A DNA stretch of 64,000 nucleotides from Membranipora membranacea (lineage: Eukaryota > Bryozoa > Gymnolaemata > Cheilostomatida > Membraniporidae): contig OU612073.1 of assembly GCA_914767715.1 (NCBI GenBank), forward strand, positions 17,918,001 to 17,982,000, written 5' to 3'. The first letter of the stretch is position 1. The number at the start of each line of letters is the position of its first letter. The position numbers and the translations under genes are program-made. The notes beneath the pieces were generated by a model. It worked only from the letters and a program-made list of their open reading frames with translations. It ran no database searches and was not told where the DNA came from. Positions 52,779-63,843 of this stretch are shown here, one piece after another.

Positions 52779-53328
52779 TCAAGAACTCACCATCGATAAC
52801 TAGATTGGAGACAGTTAGTATACAAGAGGTTTGACCAAAACTCTGAAACTAAACTACCATTTTATCTACTGTGACGTTGAAAGTCATATTGGGAGAAAGT
52901 GACAGTCTGCGTGCAAGTGTAACTCAGATCAAAGGGAGTGATTGAAGCCTAGGTGTATAAACTAAAAAAACAATTCCTTTACACCCACAAGGAAAGAGAT
53001 CCAAGGTTGAATTCAGCTTGTTGACTCCAATAAGTGTGCTGGTAACTATAGATCAAAGTCACAGGTAGCAGAACTAGTCGCAAACCCAAACCCTCATTTT
53101 GTGGCCCTATAATTATTATATACAACACATAACACATATTTCCGTTACGTTGTTCTCATCTTCTGTGTCCAAACTGCAAAATGCTGGTAATTCTCATGTT
53201 ACGTGTTTATACAACCGATGGCATGCTCTGTGTTTTATGTAGGTTGAAAACCTTATGTGTGTTGGTTTAAATCATTTATTTTTCTGTCACTGTATGCAAA
53301 ATATTTTCAAAAATGATTGAAGTATAAA

Positions 53329-53334
53329 AATAAA
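53329..53334 (+). terminator. Candidate poly(A) signal for the caspase-like gene
   Basis: AATAAA lies about 550 nt after the stop codon at 52,778, followed by a T/AT-rich stretch. No closer canonical hexamer was seen. Confidence 0.4.
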
Positions 53335-54055
53335 CACATATATATTAGTTTTTAGTTAGTTAGTTTTTATTAGTTTGTTGTGACTGCAAACTTTGGTAAT
53401 GTGAACTATTATAAGCTATTTCAAGTAAAGTGTAACACGAGTTCATATTATTATTGTCGTTAATTTTTCAATGCCGCAAGGCTTGTCTAGATTTTTCTAT
53501 ACTTGTCTGGTTTACTATTCCTTTATACAATACAAGACACCATATATTCACCACATTTATAATTGGGTAACTTTGGAGTAAAGCAGTTTTGTGAGTTTAT
53601 TGAGTACCATATATATGGGGTGCAAGATGTGCATAGGTGTGTGATGGCACTAAGTATGCTGTTCTGGTTTGTGGGCTGCTAGAAAAATCTAAACTAGGGT
53701 CAATTTTGGCACAACATTGCCTAGAGATAAGTATGAGTTATCTAAACTTACATAAAAGAGGAGACAACTTTGCAATGAACCGCCGAAACTCTTAGCAGTT
53801 CCGCAAAGCATTTAATGATTTTAATGAATCTTTATTAGGGGATTGTGACTGCCAGTAACCTGTAAACAATGCAGTCAACAGGTGATGCTGTTCCACTATT
53901 CATTTCTTGTCATTATCCTGATGATCATACAAACAGCAGTATTAATAATCATCACAGAGTCAAGTCAAATTTTGATGATTGTATGCCAATATGAGTGAAG
54001 AGACGGGACACTTTCTTGTCTACGGTCTTATCTATGTACTGGGCTTTGTGAAGTG

Positions 54056-54061
54056 TTTATT
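54056..54061 (-). terminator. Candidate poly(A) signal for the sigma-1 receptor gene
   Basis: AATAAA on the minus strand lies about 300 nt after the stop codon at 54,355. Confidence 0.4.
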
Positions 54062-54354
54062 CCTGTGACATTCCGCTTGTGGTTTATAAAATCAAGAGAA
54101 AGTACACAAACGATAAAAGGGAAAAATTGGATATAATGTCATTATGCTACCATTAACCACATGAACAAACAACTGATTCCATCTATTGACAGATCACAGT
54201 ACTATGGGGAATGGGGGTATCCAGAAATCAAGGATGAGCAGAAGGAATGCAAAACAGACAGGGGCACTTGCATATTCATAAGAAATCTCGGGTATAAAGT
54301 GGATAAAAATCTCAAAAGTTCTCATGTCTTTTGAGGAAATAAATTTTGGCGAGA

Positions 54355-57300
54355 TCACAAATACTGTGCTACATAAACTGATAGATCTTCATATAGAAAA
54401 GTCGCTTCGTTCATCAAGGCAAGTGTATAAATCCTCAGGGTATAGTACATAGTCACAAAGTCTGTTGTGCCAAATATAGTATCAGCCAGAGCGAAGGTAA
54501 GAGTAGAGGGTATGAAGCCACGCCCATACTCTACCATATATGTGTCTGCCGTCCATTGCATCGCAGTTGCTTCACCCCATGTGTGTACAATAGTATCACC
54601 TGTAAAAATAATGCACAGGATGATCTGAGTCGATTGAATATTAAATAGCTTTCAATACATTGAATACGGTTAATTAAGCCATAGCGCTCGGGACAGAATT
54701 GTCCCAACCTCTCTGATTGAAGCAGGGAGGTTGGAGAGGATGACAACAAAAGAGGTGTGTGATCATTGAAAATAAGTGGACGACTCCATATTGATCATCA
54801 TAAAATTTGCGAGGATTTATTTGCTCATTTATGATATAATATGAGTATGACCAGTAATGAGAGTACATCTACACCGATAACACTAAAGCAGGGAACATAC
54901 ATTACAGCCGAAACTATGAAAAGTCGTTTATAATTTTTTATATACAGATGAACCTTTTCCACAATAGCCTTTCACAAGCAAACTATCAATTCGTAGCGGT
55001 GATTCCAGTGATTGATAGCAACTAATAATCTCTCACTCACCTGGTTTGTACATATTTACCTCCAGACCTCCTTCACTCCATTGTCTATATGACCCTGATA
55101 TCAGTGTGTCTGTTACATTAGCCCAGTATCTACCTAAAATCAGTACACCATGGATATAACGCTACAAATACAGCAGGAGGGACAACTTGAAAAAAATTCA
55201 ATTCCAATGTCGCTTTTACGAAAAGCCACAACGGAGAGGCGCATCATTATATTGCAAGCATCCAACAACTTTTCATCAACTTGCATCACAGAATATAGAC
55301 GATTGAGAAACTTGTTATATTATGTAGTGGTAAGCCTACTTAAAACACAAGCTGTTTATCCCTCTTAGCAAACAGCTGCTGTTGAGTGGTAACAGATTGT
55401 AGTAAGTATAAAGATAAACGTGTATGTTATAGCATTAGGGTAGTAGGCCTACGTACTTCTCAAATAATATAGCCTATTATCTCATAACTAAAATAAGTAT
55501 AATAAGTATAATATAAACAGCGATGGGAATTTCAGCTATATCTGTCACATAAATGTGAATTAATAAATATTGAAGGTTCCTCCTCAAAATGTCTACATAT
55601 AGAGAATTTTGATTTATAGAGGCAGTTGATGTCAAATCAAATACTTGCTTTGGCTAGCAAATACCATAATTATGTTTGCGGCAGCAACAGCAGTAGCATT
55701 AGTATTCCTATAATGAACAAGATGCCTTCAGTTTCCACTGAATAGACAATCGATAGCCTATCTAATACCTATCAAACTTGCCTGAATGTCCACTGGTGTC
55801 TATGGCTGTGCCGAATAACAGAATATACTCAAACAGAGATGCATGTAAAAGGTACATGGATCCCATCCAGCCTCCACAGTTCACAAATATCCACTGAGTG
55901 TTCTGTCGTGGGATTATGTGCTCCTTGTACTTAAGACGTAAGCTCTTCTCAATATTCGCAAATGCCAGCTTGACGTCACCATCTTTGACTGTCAAATTAA
56001 ATGACACAATGAATTGTGTGATGAATTAAATGGTGATTCTCAGTCACAGGAAACAGTGTCTTGACGAGCTTGTCAAGACAGGCTACCCTAGCCAGAGCTT
56101 GTCAGAAAAGCCGATGACGGTATTTGGGATAATACTTTCTTGTGTAGTAACACACATTCTGTTGTTTGGGTTTGGGCAGCTGAAGAGTGCAAGCACAATC
56201 TACTGTGCAAAAACACCATACAAAGCATAAAACATCAACACATCCAATGCTCAGTAGGCTATATGATATGGAACATACTTGAATGTCCCAAATACCACAC
56301 ATATTGTTCTATCTCAAATAAAAGAAGCAAGCACATCTGAATGTTCAATCACAACCACATCATGTCATATAAGAAACCACTGTGAGATGTGGCTGAGACT
56401 GTTATCTTGGACAATAATATAAATTTTCTAATTCAGATATATTTCAGTTCAGTTACAACCATAGACATGGATAAATAGATGCCTAATCAGTTTTTGCGGA
56501 TTTCGTTATTACTGGTTCACCAAAATCAGTGGTAGGGATTCATAGCTTGTTATGTTATGTTTTTCAGCTAGCCCACTAAGTTCAATCTAAAGCATTCGTG
56601 AACAAATCCCTACCACTGATTTCTTATATACAGGAGATTCACGATAAGTGGAACGACTCCCAAGAGCGGCTTAGGTTTCTATTGGGCTCTATTTCTATGG
56701 TTACAACAATGATAGACTTAGTTATATTACCATTTGCACAAATGTTAAGGGTATTTTCCAAAATATGATTCTTGACCTATTTTGCAATTTGTTGTTGTTT
56801 AGAGATTTATTTGCACAGGCAGATTGGCAGACATGCTCGTAACATCCAGCTGTTGACTTGTTGTTTTGGTGATAGATATATAGCAGATCCTTATATATTT
56901 TGTGAATTTCGTACAATATTCATAGGATAAATACAACATATGTTACAATCCAAAGAATCGATTCGCGTTCATGATGTTTAAGACATGCTTATATTCTTTA
57001 GTGCCTTCTACTAAAACATGAGTACTTGAACTCCTTGACAAAAACGTCACTGGCGACGGGTGTTGTTACTGTTGAAAGACATGTGGCAGGTGCTGTATGG
57101 GACATGTCTTACATCTGAAAGACACATCCCATGCATCACCTGCCACATGTCTCACAACACCAGTGTGTTGTATTGAACTAATCACTACATTCCTAAAAGA
57201 TGTCTTGGCAAGCAACATGGGCTGCACCAACAATCCCCTCTACTATGATATTTTTTCCATACTGCCACAGAATGGGACATTTTCTGTAATGGTTTTACAT

Positions 57301-57756
57301 AACACATGTCTACTCCAAAACCTGTGTTCTGGTGCTTTGGCAACTTCATTTAATTGGACTCTCCTATTTTTTAGTTTTCAATGATTGAATAAAAAATAAA
57401 AAACCATGCTGGCCATTCAAACCAGGGAGGATGGAAGTTCCATTCTCCCTGTTCAATCGAACATTGCAAAGAGTTAGAGACTCAGGTATTGGATTGGTTA
57501 TGTGGACCAGGTTTTGGGTGACTTAAGATCATTTAGTGCTTTGACTCACTGACTCTATTCTGAGAGTGACACTCACTGACAGTGACAGTGAGTGACTGTG
57601 AGTACAACTTTCCTTACCCAAGTTTCTCCTTGCAATGACCTCTATATCTTTGTAATCAACAAGGTAAGACTTCCTTGTCATCCAATAGTTCAACAAAGAT
57701 ACTAAGCCCAATATAACTGCTCCATATAAGAGTGTTTTTCTCAAAAAAGTAAACAT
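54355..57756 (-). CDS. SIGMAR1: Sigma non-opioid intracellular receptor 1 (ERG2 fold), 227 residues, complete
   Basis: In transcription order the exons are 57756-57618, 55988-55782, 55133-55041 and 54599-54355. The total is 684 nt and 227 residues, against about 223 in mammals. The first exon gives an N-terminal membrane helix ([17 protein letters not shown]). The second carries the family hallmark [20 protein letters not shown] and YILLFGTA, then GHSG. The third gives [18 protein letters not shown]. The last gives [29 protein letters not shown] and TMYYTLRIY. The ligand-site Asp in ALADT and Glu in WMVEYGRG-type MVEYGRG are present. Sigma-1 is an ER chaperone at mitochondria-associated membranes, homologous to the fungal sterol isomerase ERG2 but without proven isomerase activity. 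The intron after exon 2 uses a GC donor (CAG/GCAAGT). Only that junction keeps GHSGRYW intact. Confidence 0.96.
55134..55781 (-). other. GC-AG intron of the sigma-1 receptor gene
   Basis: The donor is CAG/GCAAGT at 55,781 downwards and the acceptor is TTTTAG at 55,134. GC donors with an otherwise perfect AG/GCAAGT consensus are a known minor class. The alternative GT at 55,770-55,769 would add residues KFD and then break the frame and the conserved GHSGRYW. Confidence 0.85.
56523..56622. repeat. 18-bp perfect inverted repeat within the sigma-1 first intron
   Basis: AAATCAGTGGTAGGGATT (about 56,523) and AATCCCTACCACTGATTT (about 56,605) are exact reverse complements about 65 bp apart. This is probably a foldback remnant. 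Confidence 0.75.
57071..57158. repeat. Imperfect 40-bp hairpin with 7-nt loop
   Basis: GTTGAAAGACATGTGGCAGG continuing to GGACATGTCTT pairs with AAAGACACATCCCATGCATC continuing to CACATGTCTCACAAC. It lies in the first intron of the sigma-1 gene. Its size would suit a small-RNA precursor, but transposon foldbacks look the same. Confidence 0.8.
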
Positions 57757-60180
57757 TTTCTATGGTGAATTCTCAAGCCTTTCCACTTTCCTTGACCTTT
57801 GTTGTACAATTCTGCAAAATGAACTTTCTAATTTTCAAGGACAAATCAAGGTGGATATATGATCGCTGCATTGGTTTGCTTTGAGTCAAATCAGAATATG
57901 CAACTAGCCAATTGGTCAAATCGTGAAATACTCGGATGTGATTGGTTATTCATCTAAAGAAGAATTATTTATTGTAGAGCAGATAACTCCAAATATGCAT
58001 CCCCTTCCATTCTCCCTGCTGTCCCAAACTCCTTGCTCTGATGGTGCAACCAATGAGTTGTCACAAACTCCCTGGTGAAATCAGGGAATTTGAGAGAGAA
58101 TTCTTTGTGAAGTGGTGCAACCAGTAACCCCCTCTCCCCAATAGGTTATATCGGTGAGGAGTTACGCTGCCGGTTGGGGAAATTTAGATTCATACTCGAA
58201 AACAGGCGGCAGGGAACTGAACCTTGTCGCGACAAGTTGCTATGTTGAACCACAGACTAAATATAGCAGCAACATTTCCATTCACATTCACAGTAAATTT
58301 ATAATTGCGATAATCTCATTCACCTAAATTCTCTGCATTTTAATACCTTTGTGTGTTCCTATTACTATTAGTTCACACACACTTTTATAATGTACTCAGT
58401 TTGCATTTTTCTTTTAGAAGAAATTCTTTTTATCTTTCCCAGCGGGCACATTGTATGCGGCAACATGTTTCCAATGTCGCAATTGGATTGTTTCTGTGTT
58501 GCATGGTACACGTTTAACATTCAATATCTTGTAGATGCATAAATGGTGCATACAAAGCAACACAGTTTTTTTCCAATATGGTAACTGCGCAGTAACTACA
58601 GCTACTTTACTCGAGAGTAATTTGCAAGAATACTGGCATCATATGTGATAAAATGCTTTGCCATTTGTTTGCTAACACTCTGCGTGGCTCCAAATTGTGT
58701 GCAATTCTATTTTGCGCTGTTCTATTCCATTTTCTTAAAATCAAATATAGTCTCTAGACCGCATGGGAATGATGCGTTTATGACCACGTAGAGGCATAAA
58801 TGGTGCATACAAAGCAACACAGTTTTTTGCAATATGGTAACTGTGCAGTAACTACAGCTACTTTACTAGAGAGTAATTTGCAAGAATACTGGCATCATTT
58901 ATGGGAAAAAAATTCTTTGCAATTTGTTTGCTAACACTCTGTGTGGCTCCAAATTGTGTACAATTCTATTATGCACTGTTGTATTCCATTTTCTTAAAAT
59001 CAAAGCCTCTAAACTGCATGGGAACGATGCGTTCATGACTCCGTAGCTGTTGAATTTGTATACATTACTTGCATTTATCTCCCCTGGTAAGCTGCTAACA
59101 TTTGGTAAGCCCTTGTGACAACACAACAGTGCAATATAATTATTTAAATAAACCATTATTCAATAACTTTGAAACATTAATACATGTCAGTATTTTGAAA
59201 TTGGTTAATAAATAGCCAGGGTTTAGATTACCTGCATTAAGCACCACTTAATGTTCTTCGCGAATAAAGTTGAACCAGATTGCATTCAAATTAAGTTTCA
59301 AGAGTTACACTGCAAATGACTCAAGGACTTACCCTACACTAGTGGAAGTCTAATGGTCTAATGGGCCTACTACTCAACATCCACAGTGGACTGAATCACT
59401 ATGAGTAAAACACCCTCCTAAATGCTAATTGATATTAAATCTATTAAATCGTAATTAAAATGAAATATATACTGAGGTATGATATATTGTGTATAAATTT
59501 GCTGTGTAGAAAACGCATGGTTACTATATATACAAGCCTTTAGTTAGATGTGTAGCAGAGGCAGTTTATATATCGTAACAATATCTACTAAAATGCACCA
59601 TTCCAACATATAATAGCATGACAGATTGCCACATTAGGCAGACGTAGTTCAGCCTCTAAGGTAAACATCTTTCCAACATAGTTTAGATACAGTTGTGCCG
59701 GCTGGGTTGTTTTCTGGATAAAAGTCCCTGGACTTAATTCGCCAAAATATATATGTACTATATATAGAATAAATATGTAATATATATATATATTTAGTTT
59801 AAGTCACAGGTATACGCTTATGTTGTGTATAAATATCGTGGTGTACTGCTCAAAGCAAGTCTTCAATCAATGGTCAGTGAGACCTACATCTTATGTAGGA
59901 ATTAGTTTGTGTCATGCTTATATAGAAATGACTCAACAGGGAGAAAACTTCCATGATGAATAAAAGTAAGTTATTTGTAATTCTTGCATTAAATTATGTA
60001 TTGGCTGACATTATAGAGCATGTGATGCAATTTTTCATATATCTATGTTATAATTAACCTGGTGCAAAAGAGATAGAGAGAATTCATCAATTATTTAACC
60101 TTGTCAATGCTACATCCATATTTGGTCAAGAAATGTGAGTCGCTCCACCTGCTGTCAAGCCGGTAACAAAAGATACTACA
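57757..60180. other. Upstream region of the sigma-1 gene and spacer
   Basis: No gene is seen. It includes the 257-bp tandem duplication (58,531-59,045), a fragment of the CTCCCTG/CCAGGGAGT repeat family near 58.0 kb and a TA-rich tract near 59,750-59,795. The promoter of the minus-strand sigma-1 gene should lie just above 57,756. Confidence 0.5.
58531..59045. repeat. Tandem duplication, two copies of about 257 bp
   Basis: Copy 1 starts GTAGATGCATAAATGGTGCA at 58,531 and copy 2 starts GTAGAGGCATAAATGGTGCA at 58,788. They remain alignable to GCATGGGAANGATGCGTT at the end of each, differing by scattered substitutions and small gaps. No coding frame is conserved between them. Confidence 0.9.
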
Positions 60181-61242
60181 GTGGTACAGTATTACAGTCA
60201 TAGGCGTATTTAATCTGTCTGGTCAACTCTCTAACAAAAAAAACCCCGCGCAGCGGAAAAAATTTTTTCAGGAGACAAGCATCTGTTAGAGACTCTAACA
60301 AATTTGTTAGAGTCTCTAACAAATTGTTAGAGTAGAGAATATTAACATAACCAGACAAACTCCAATGGTAAGTAAGTGACTTGTTGACCTCCAGGTTAAA
60401 GATTGGAAAATCAACATCATTCCCCAGAATAATATGATGGTTGGGTGGTTGATAAGAACCAAACACCATTTTTGAAATGAACATTTTCGAAGTGTCCGTA
60501 TACCGGTTGATAGTAGACTTTTGCAATATGTTGTGTACTATGTCTGATCCAGCAGGTGCCCATGATGACTGCAGTGGGTCTGACTCTGAGGCTGTGTTGT
60601 GACCGTCACCATGATTGATAGCTATGACTATGATGGCCAAGTGGTGGTTCTGTGGGGTTCTGTTGACAGTCTCAATCAATCAACACAACAATAAAATCAA
60701 TGAATCAACAACAAGCAATCAATCAACCACCAACCATCATCATCAATAATGAAATGAGGATCATGATGATGATGATGAAAAAAAAACAAAAACAGACAGG
60801 TGTGCTTGCTTTGCTTTGTTGCTAAATATGCATATTGATGAGAGGATTGGAGGGATAAAAGTCAAGGGACCTTCTGGGTAACAATATATACAGAGCAATA
60901 CTCCAGAGATTTGGGTAGCATTAGGGTAGCATGAGGAAGTTTTTAGGGAGAAAAGATTTGCTCTATCTGTATTTTCCTGTAACTTCGTTGCATCCCAAAG
61001 TATTAATTAAGATGACCTTGGAATGTCAATAGACAACAAAAAGTCTACTGGTTTCATATCAAAATTTTACTTTTATGTCCAGTGACAAAGAGAGGACAAC
61101 TAATAATAATAACAGGAAAAGAAGACAATTCCTAATTACTTGATTTGAGGGTGGAACATTTTTCCCAACACTCTAACCATCCTTGCCTCTAACATTCGAG
61201 AGTTCGAGATAGTTAAATACGCCTATGATTACAGTGATCCAC
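60181..61242. mobile_element. TIR-bounded element of about 1.06 kb containing a perfect 38-bp palindrome
   Basis: The left end (GTGGTACAGTATTACAGTCA then TAGGCGTATTTAA) is mirrored at the right end (TTAAATACGCCTATGA then TTACAGTGATCCAC). Sixteen bases, TCATAGGCGTATTTAA, are exact. Inside, 60,284-60,321 is a perfect palindrome built on GTTAGAGACTCTAAC, within a larger imperfect hairpin at about 60,217-60,357. A 167-codon minus-strand frame (60,679-60,176) has no recognisable transposase motif. A non-autonomous DNA transposon is likely, but no clear target-site duplication was found. Confidence 0.6.
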
Positions 61243-61500
61243 ATCATCATGTGACATTGTTATACTGCTGATCATGAGTTGAAGCAGATTGTAATATGAT
61301 CGATCAATGTCATGTTGTTGACAATGTTAGATGAGTAAGGTCACATGATGGGGATTTGGCAGCTGATATATTACGCTGAATAGATTCTACCCTAGACTAA
61401 CTTTATTTCAAAGATCCTGTTTACAAGAGAGATCTGTGTTGATGGCGACTACCATCAATGTGCTGAGGATGATGGTTCAAACCTTCAACCAGCCCCCACG
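61243..61500. other. Sequence before the LINE frame
   Basis: There are stops in all plus frames, and no endonuclease motif is visible. The 5' border of the LINE lies somewhere between here and 61,500, so the element lost its 5' end. Confidence 0.5.
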
Positions 61501-63537
61501 ATGATTCAACAGCAGGAATCTGTGACCTTCTATCCCAAAGGAGTACTCAAACAATTAGTAAATTTAGACCCACGTAAAGGTGCGGGACCAGACAACATGT
61601 CCCCTGCACTGCTTAAGTTCTTAGCACCCTATATTTACAAACAGCTAACCTGTGTATTCCAGTATTCCTACGACAAAGCAGTAGCCCCTAAGGACTGGCT
61701 TAATGCACAGATAATTCCAGTCTATAAAAAAGGTAAACGATCTGACCCCCTTAACTACCGACCAATTTCACTAACTTCAGTTGTATCCAGGATTTTTGAG
61801 CATGTTCTTTCCTCTAATATTCATAATTTTCTAGATTTAAATGATCTGCTTCATGCTGACCAACATGGGTTCAGATCTTCACATGGGTGTGACGCCCAGC
61901 TACTCAACATAGTTACAGACTTTGTTGACTACTATGATGCTAATGTTGCTGTAGACATGGTAGTCTTAGATTTCTCTAAGGCCTTCGATGTTGTATCTCA
62001 CCCTAAATTAATTGCAAAACTGACCTCAATTGGAATCAACCCTACCACGGTTCGCTGGATTCAATCCTGGCTGCAGGATAGAAAGTTGTCAGTATCAGTG
62101 AATAACACACTGTCTGCTACTCGCCTCGTCACCTCAGGAGTCCCCCAAGGAAGCGTCCTAGGCCCTCTACTGTTTCTTATATTCATAAACGATATGCCTG
62201 ACTGTATAACTTCAAGTTCCTTAAAATTGTATGCTGACGATTCCCTACTATACCACCCAATTACTAACCCCTCAGACCAGATTAAACTTCAAAATGACCT
62301 CGATTCAATCCAAGCTTGGGCTGATCGTTCACAAATGAAGTTTAATATTTCAAAGTGTGAACAGATGAGAATCTCTAGAAATACAACTCAAGTCCCACCA
62401 GTGACTTACACCATGGATAACTCCCAACTTAAAAACGTAACTGGAATCAAATATCTCGGCGTCACAATTGACAACAGCCTCAGCTTCTCTGACCACATAA
62501 CTCATGTGTGTCAGAAAGGAACCAAAACTCTGTACATGCTAATGCATAGCTTAAAGAAGGCAAGACGCAAAACACGTTATTTATCCTATGTTACCATATG
62601 TCGTCCCATTCTTGAATATGCCTCGCATATATGGTCCCCCCACAAAGGAAAATTAATAGATCGATTAGAATCCATAAATCGTAAAGCCTTCAGATGGGTA
62701 TACGGCTTCAGAAAGTATGAAAGAATATCAAATGCTATGCTGGCTAGAAACTGGCACACCCTAGCAACCCATCGAAATCTAATCGACAAAAATCTTCTAA
62801 ACCATATAGCTGGCGGCAAGGCTGCAGTAGACCCCAGGAGGTTCCTACCTCTATTCAGCAATACCCATAACACCCGGCATGGATCAATCCAGTCCGGTGT
62901 TAATACCAATGTAGCTAGGTTTGCTTATAAGCATCGCATGCTATCTAACAATGTCTTCTAATCTGCATCCTTATTTTCTCCATTCTACTAAATATGTATC
63001 AATATGTATTATAAATATTGTATGAACAAGCTAATTAGATACCTTACTTAAATCTGTACTACGCCCACTGACGTCTATCGACCTAGCCCTGCATTGTGGA
63101 TCCCGCGGGTCCGGGGACTTGTGCCCCCGGCCGGCGTGTGCTGGTTTCACTGTGCCTCGTGGGACCTCATTTGGTCACCCTCCATCCTAGCGATGGTGGG
63201 TGCACCCTGGCGGGTGGGTGGGATGGACAACACATGTCTCACACAAGCATTTCATTTTCTCTAATCTAACCCTTTGCTGACCATATACCTTATAACATTA
63301 TAACACCGCTGCTCTCACCTAAAGCCTACGTTGCTCAGAGTCTCGATATCTGACAATCATATTTGACAATAGAACATTATTCAGTTGCCATAACCTAAAC
63401 ACTTCCAGAAACATTCAAAAAAATATTTCTACACAGTTACATTACCGATCACTACAATCGACACAATACTATATATCTCGATAGAGGAGCCCCTACACTC
63501 CGAGTGAGATTAGAAAGGAATGGAATGGAATGGAATG
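61480..63537 (+). mobile_element. 5'-truncated LINE with GC-rich 3' UTR and GGAAT tail
   Basis: After the stop at 62,961 there is a 3' UTR of about 550 bp. It contains a markedly GC-rich stretch (about 63,083-63,230) and ends in four GGAAT repeats (63,517-63,537), the type of short tandem 3' tail used by CR1/L2-like LINEs in place of poly(A). The exact 5' truncation point is unclear. The open frame suggests a fairly recent insertion. Confidence 0.8.
61501..62961 (+). CDS. Non-LTR retrotransposon reverse transcriptase, 5'-truncated but uninterrupted (486 codons)
   Basis: This frame encodes the reverse transcriptase part of a LINE ORF2, which copies the element RNA into DNA at a nicked target. 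In order it has KGAGPDNMSPALLK (about 26-39), NYRPISLTSVVSRIFE (85-100), DFSKAFDVVSH (157-167), GVPQGSVLGPLLFLIFINDM (213-232), the catalytic LYADDSLLY (243-251), and GIKYLGVTIDNSLSFSDHI of the thumb. After this comes a C-terminal region ending HRMLSNNVF and a stop. The apurinic-type endonuclease that normally precedes it is absent, so the copy cannot move by itself. Motif style points to the Jockey/CR1 group. The ATG at 61,501 is simply the first in the frame. Confidence 0.95.
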   Translation: MIQQQESVTFYPKGVLKQLVNLDPRKGAGPDNMSPALLKFLAPYIYKQLTCVFQYSYDKAVAPKDWLNAQIIPVYKKGKRSDPLNYRPISLTSVVSRIFEHVLSSNIHNFLDLNDLLHADQHGFRSSHGCDAQLLNIVTDFVDYYDANVAVDMVVLDFSKAFDVVSHPKLIAKLTSIGINPTTVRWIQSWLQDRKLSVSVNNTLSATRLVTSGVPQGSVLGPLLFLIFINDMPDCITSSSLKLYADDSLLYHPITNPSDQIKLQNDLDSIQAWADRSQMKFNISKCEQMRISRNTTQVPPVTYTMDNSQLKNVTGIKYLGVTIDNSLSFSDHITHVCQKGTKTLYMLMHSLKKARRKTRYLSYVTICRPILEYASHIWSPHKGKLIDRLESINRKAFRWVYGFRKYERISNAMLARNWHTLATHRNLIDKNLLNHIAGGKAAVDPRRFLPLFSNTHNTRHGSIQSGVNTNVARFAYKHRMLSNNVF

Positions 63538-63791
63538 TGTTTTCTGAATTTTAGACAAATATTTACAATATGAATCACCCTATCCTGAGTTGTGCTGAAG
63601 AAATTTGTTTACCATTCCAATAGATGCTAATCTACCATGAGAGTAATCAGATGCTGTATGTACTGATGCTGGGAGAATTCCATTCTTCCTGCTGTAATTG
63701 GTTGTTGCGTTGTTATTTATCAAATTATAATTTGTATATAAATATGATGCAGAACTTTTTGAAGGCATTACTATCTGTATTAAACTCCAAA

Positions 63792-63843
63792 ATGACAAGT
63801 CTTCGAACATTTGTATTTCTCGTATCTTCGTCTGTAATGGCTG
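63792..63843 (+). CDS. Putative signal-peptide first exon of a gene running off the window
   Basis: The ATG gives MTSLRTFVFLVSSSVMAG, a short positive start, a hydrophobic core and a small-residue cleavage-like end. The exon stops at donor CTG/GTAAGG in phase 1. Signal peptides very often form such a phase-1 first exon. An upstream in-frame ATG (63,744) would add a longer N-terminus. No second exon is seen before 64,000, so the product is unknown. Confidence 0.4.

Larger units (their letters stand above)
52779..54354. other. Convergent 3' ends of the caspase-like and sigma-1 genes
   Basis: No coding signal is seen. A plus-strand AATAAA lies at 53,329 and a minus-strand AATAAA at 54,061-54,056. 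The two genes converge here. Confidence 0.5.

Noticed and set aside
60176-60679. 167-codon minus-strand frame
   Set aside because: It lies inside a TIR-bounded element, no transposase or other motif is visible, and its end overlaps the terminal repeat.
62586-62909. 107-codon minus-strand frame
   Set aside because: It is the antisense shadow of the reverse transcriptase frame.
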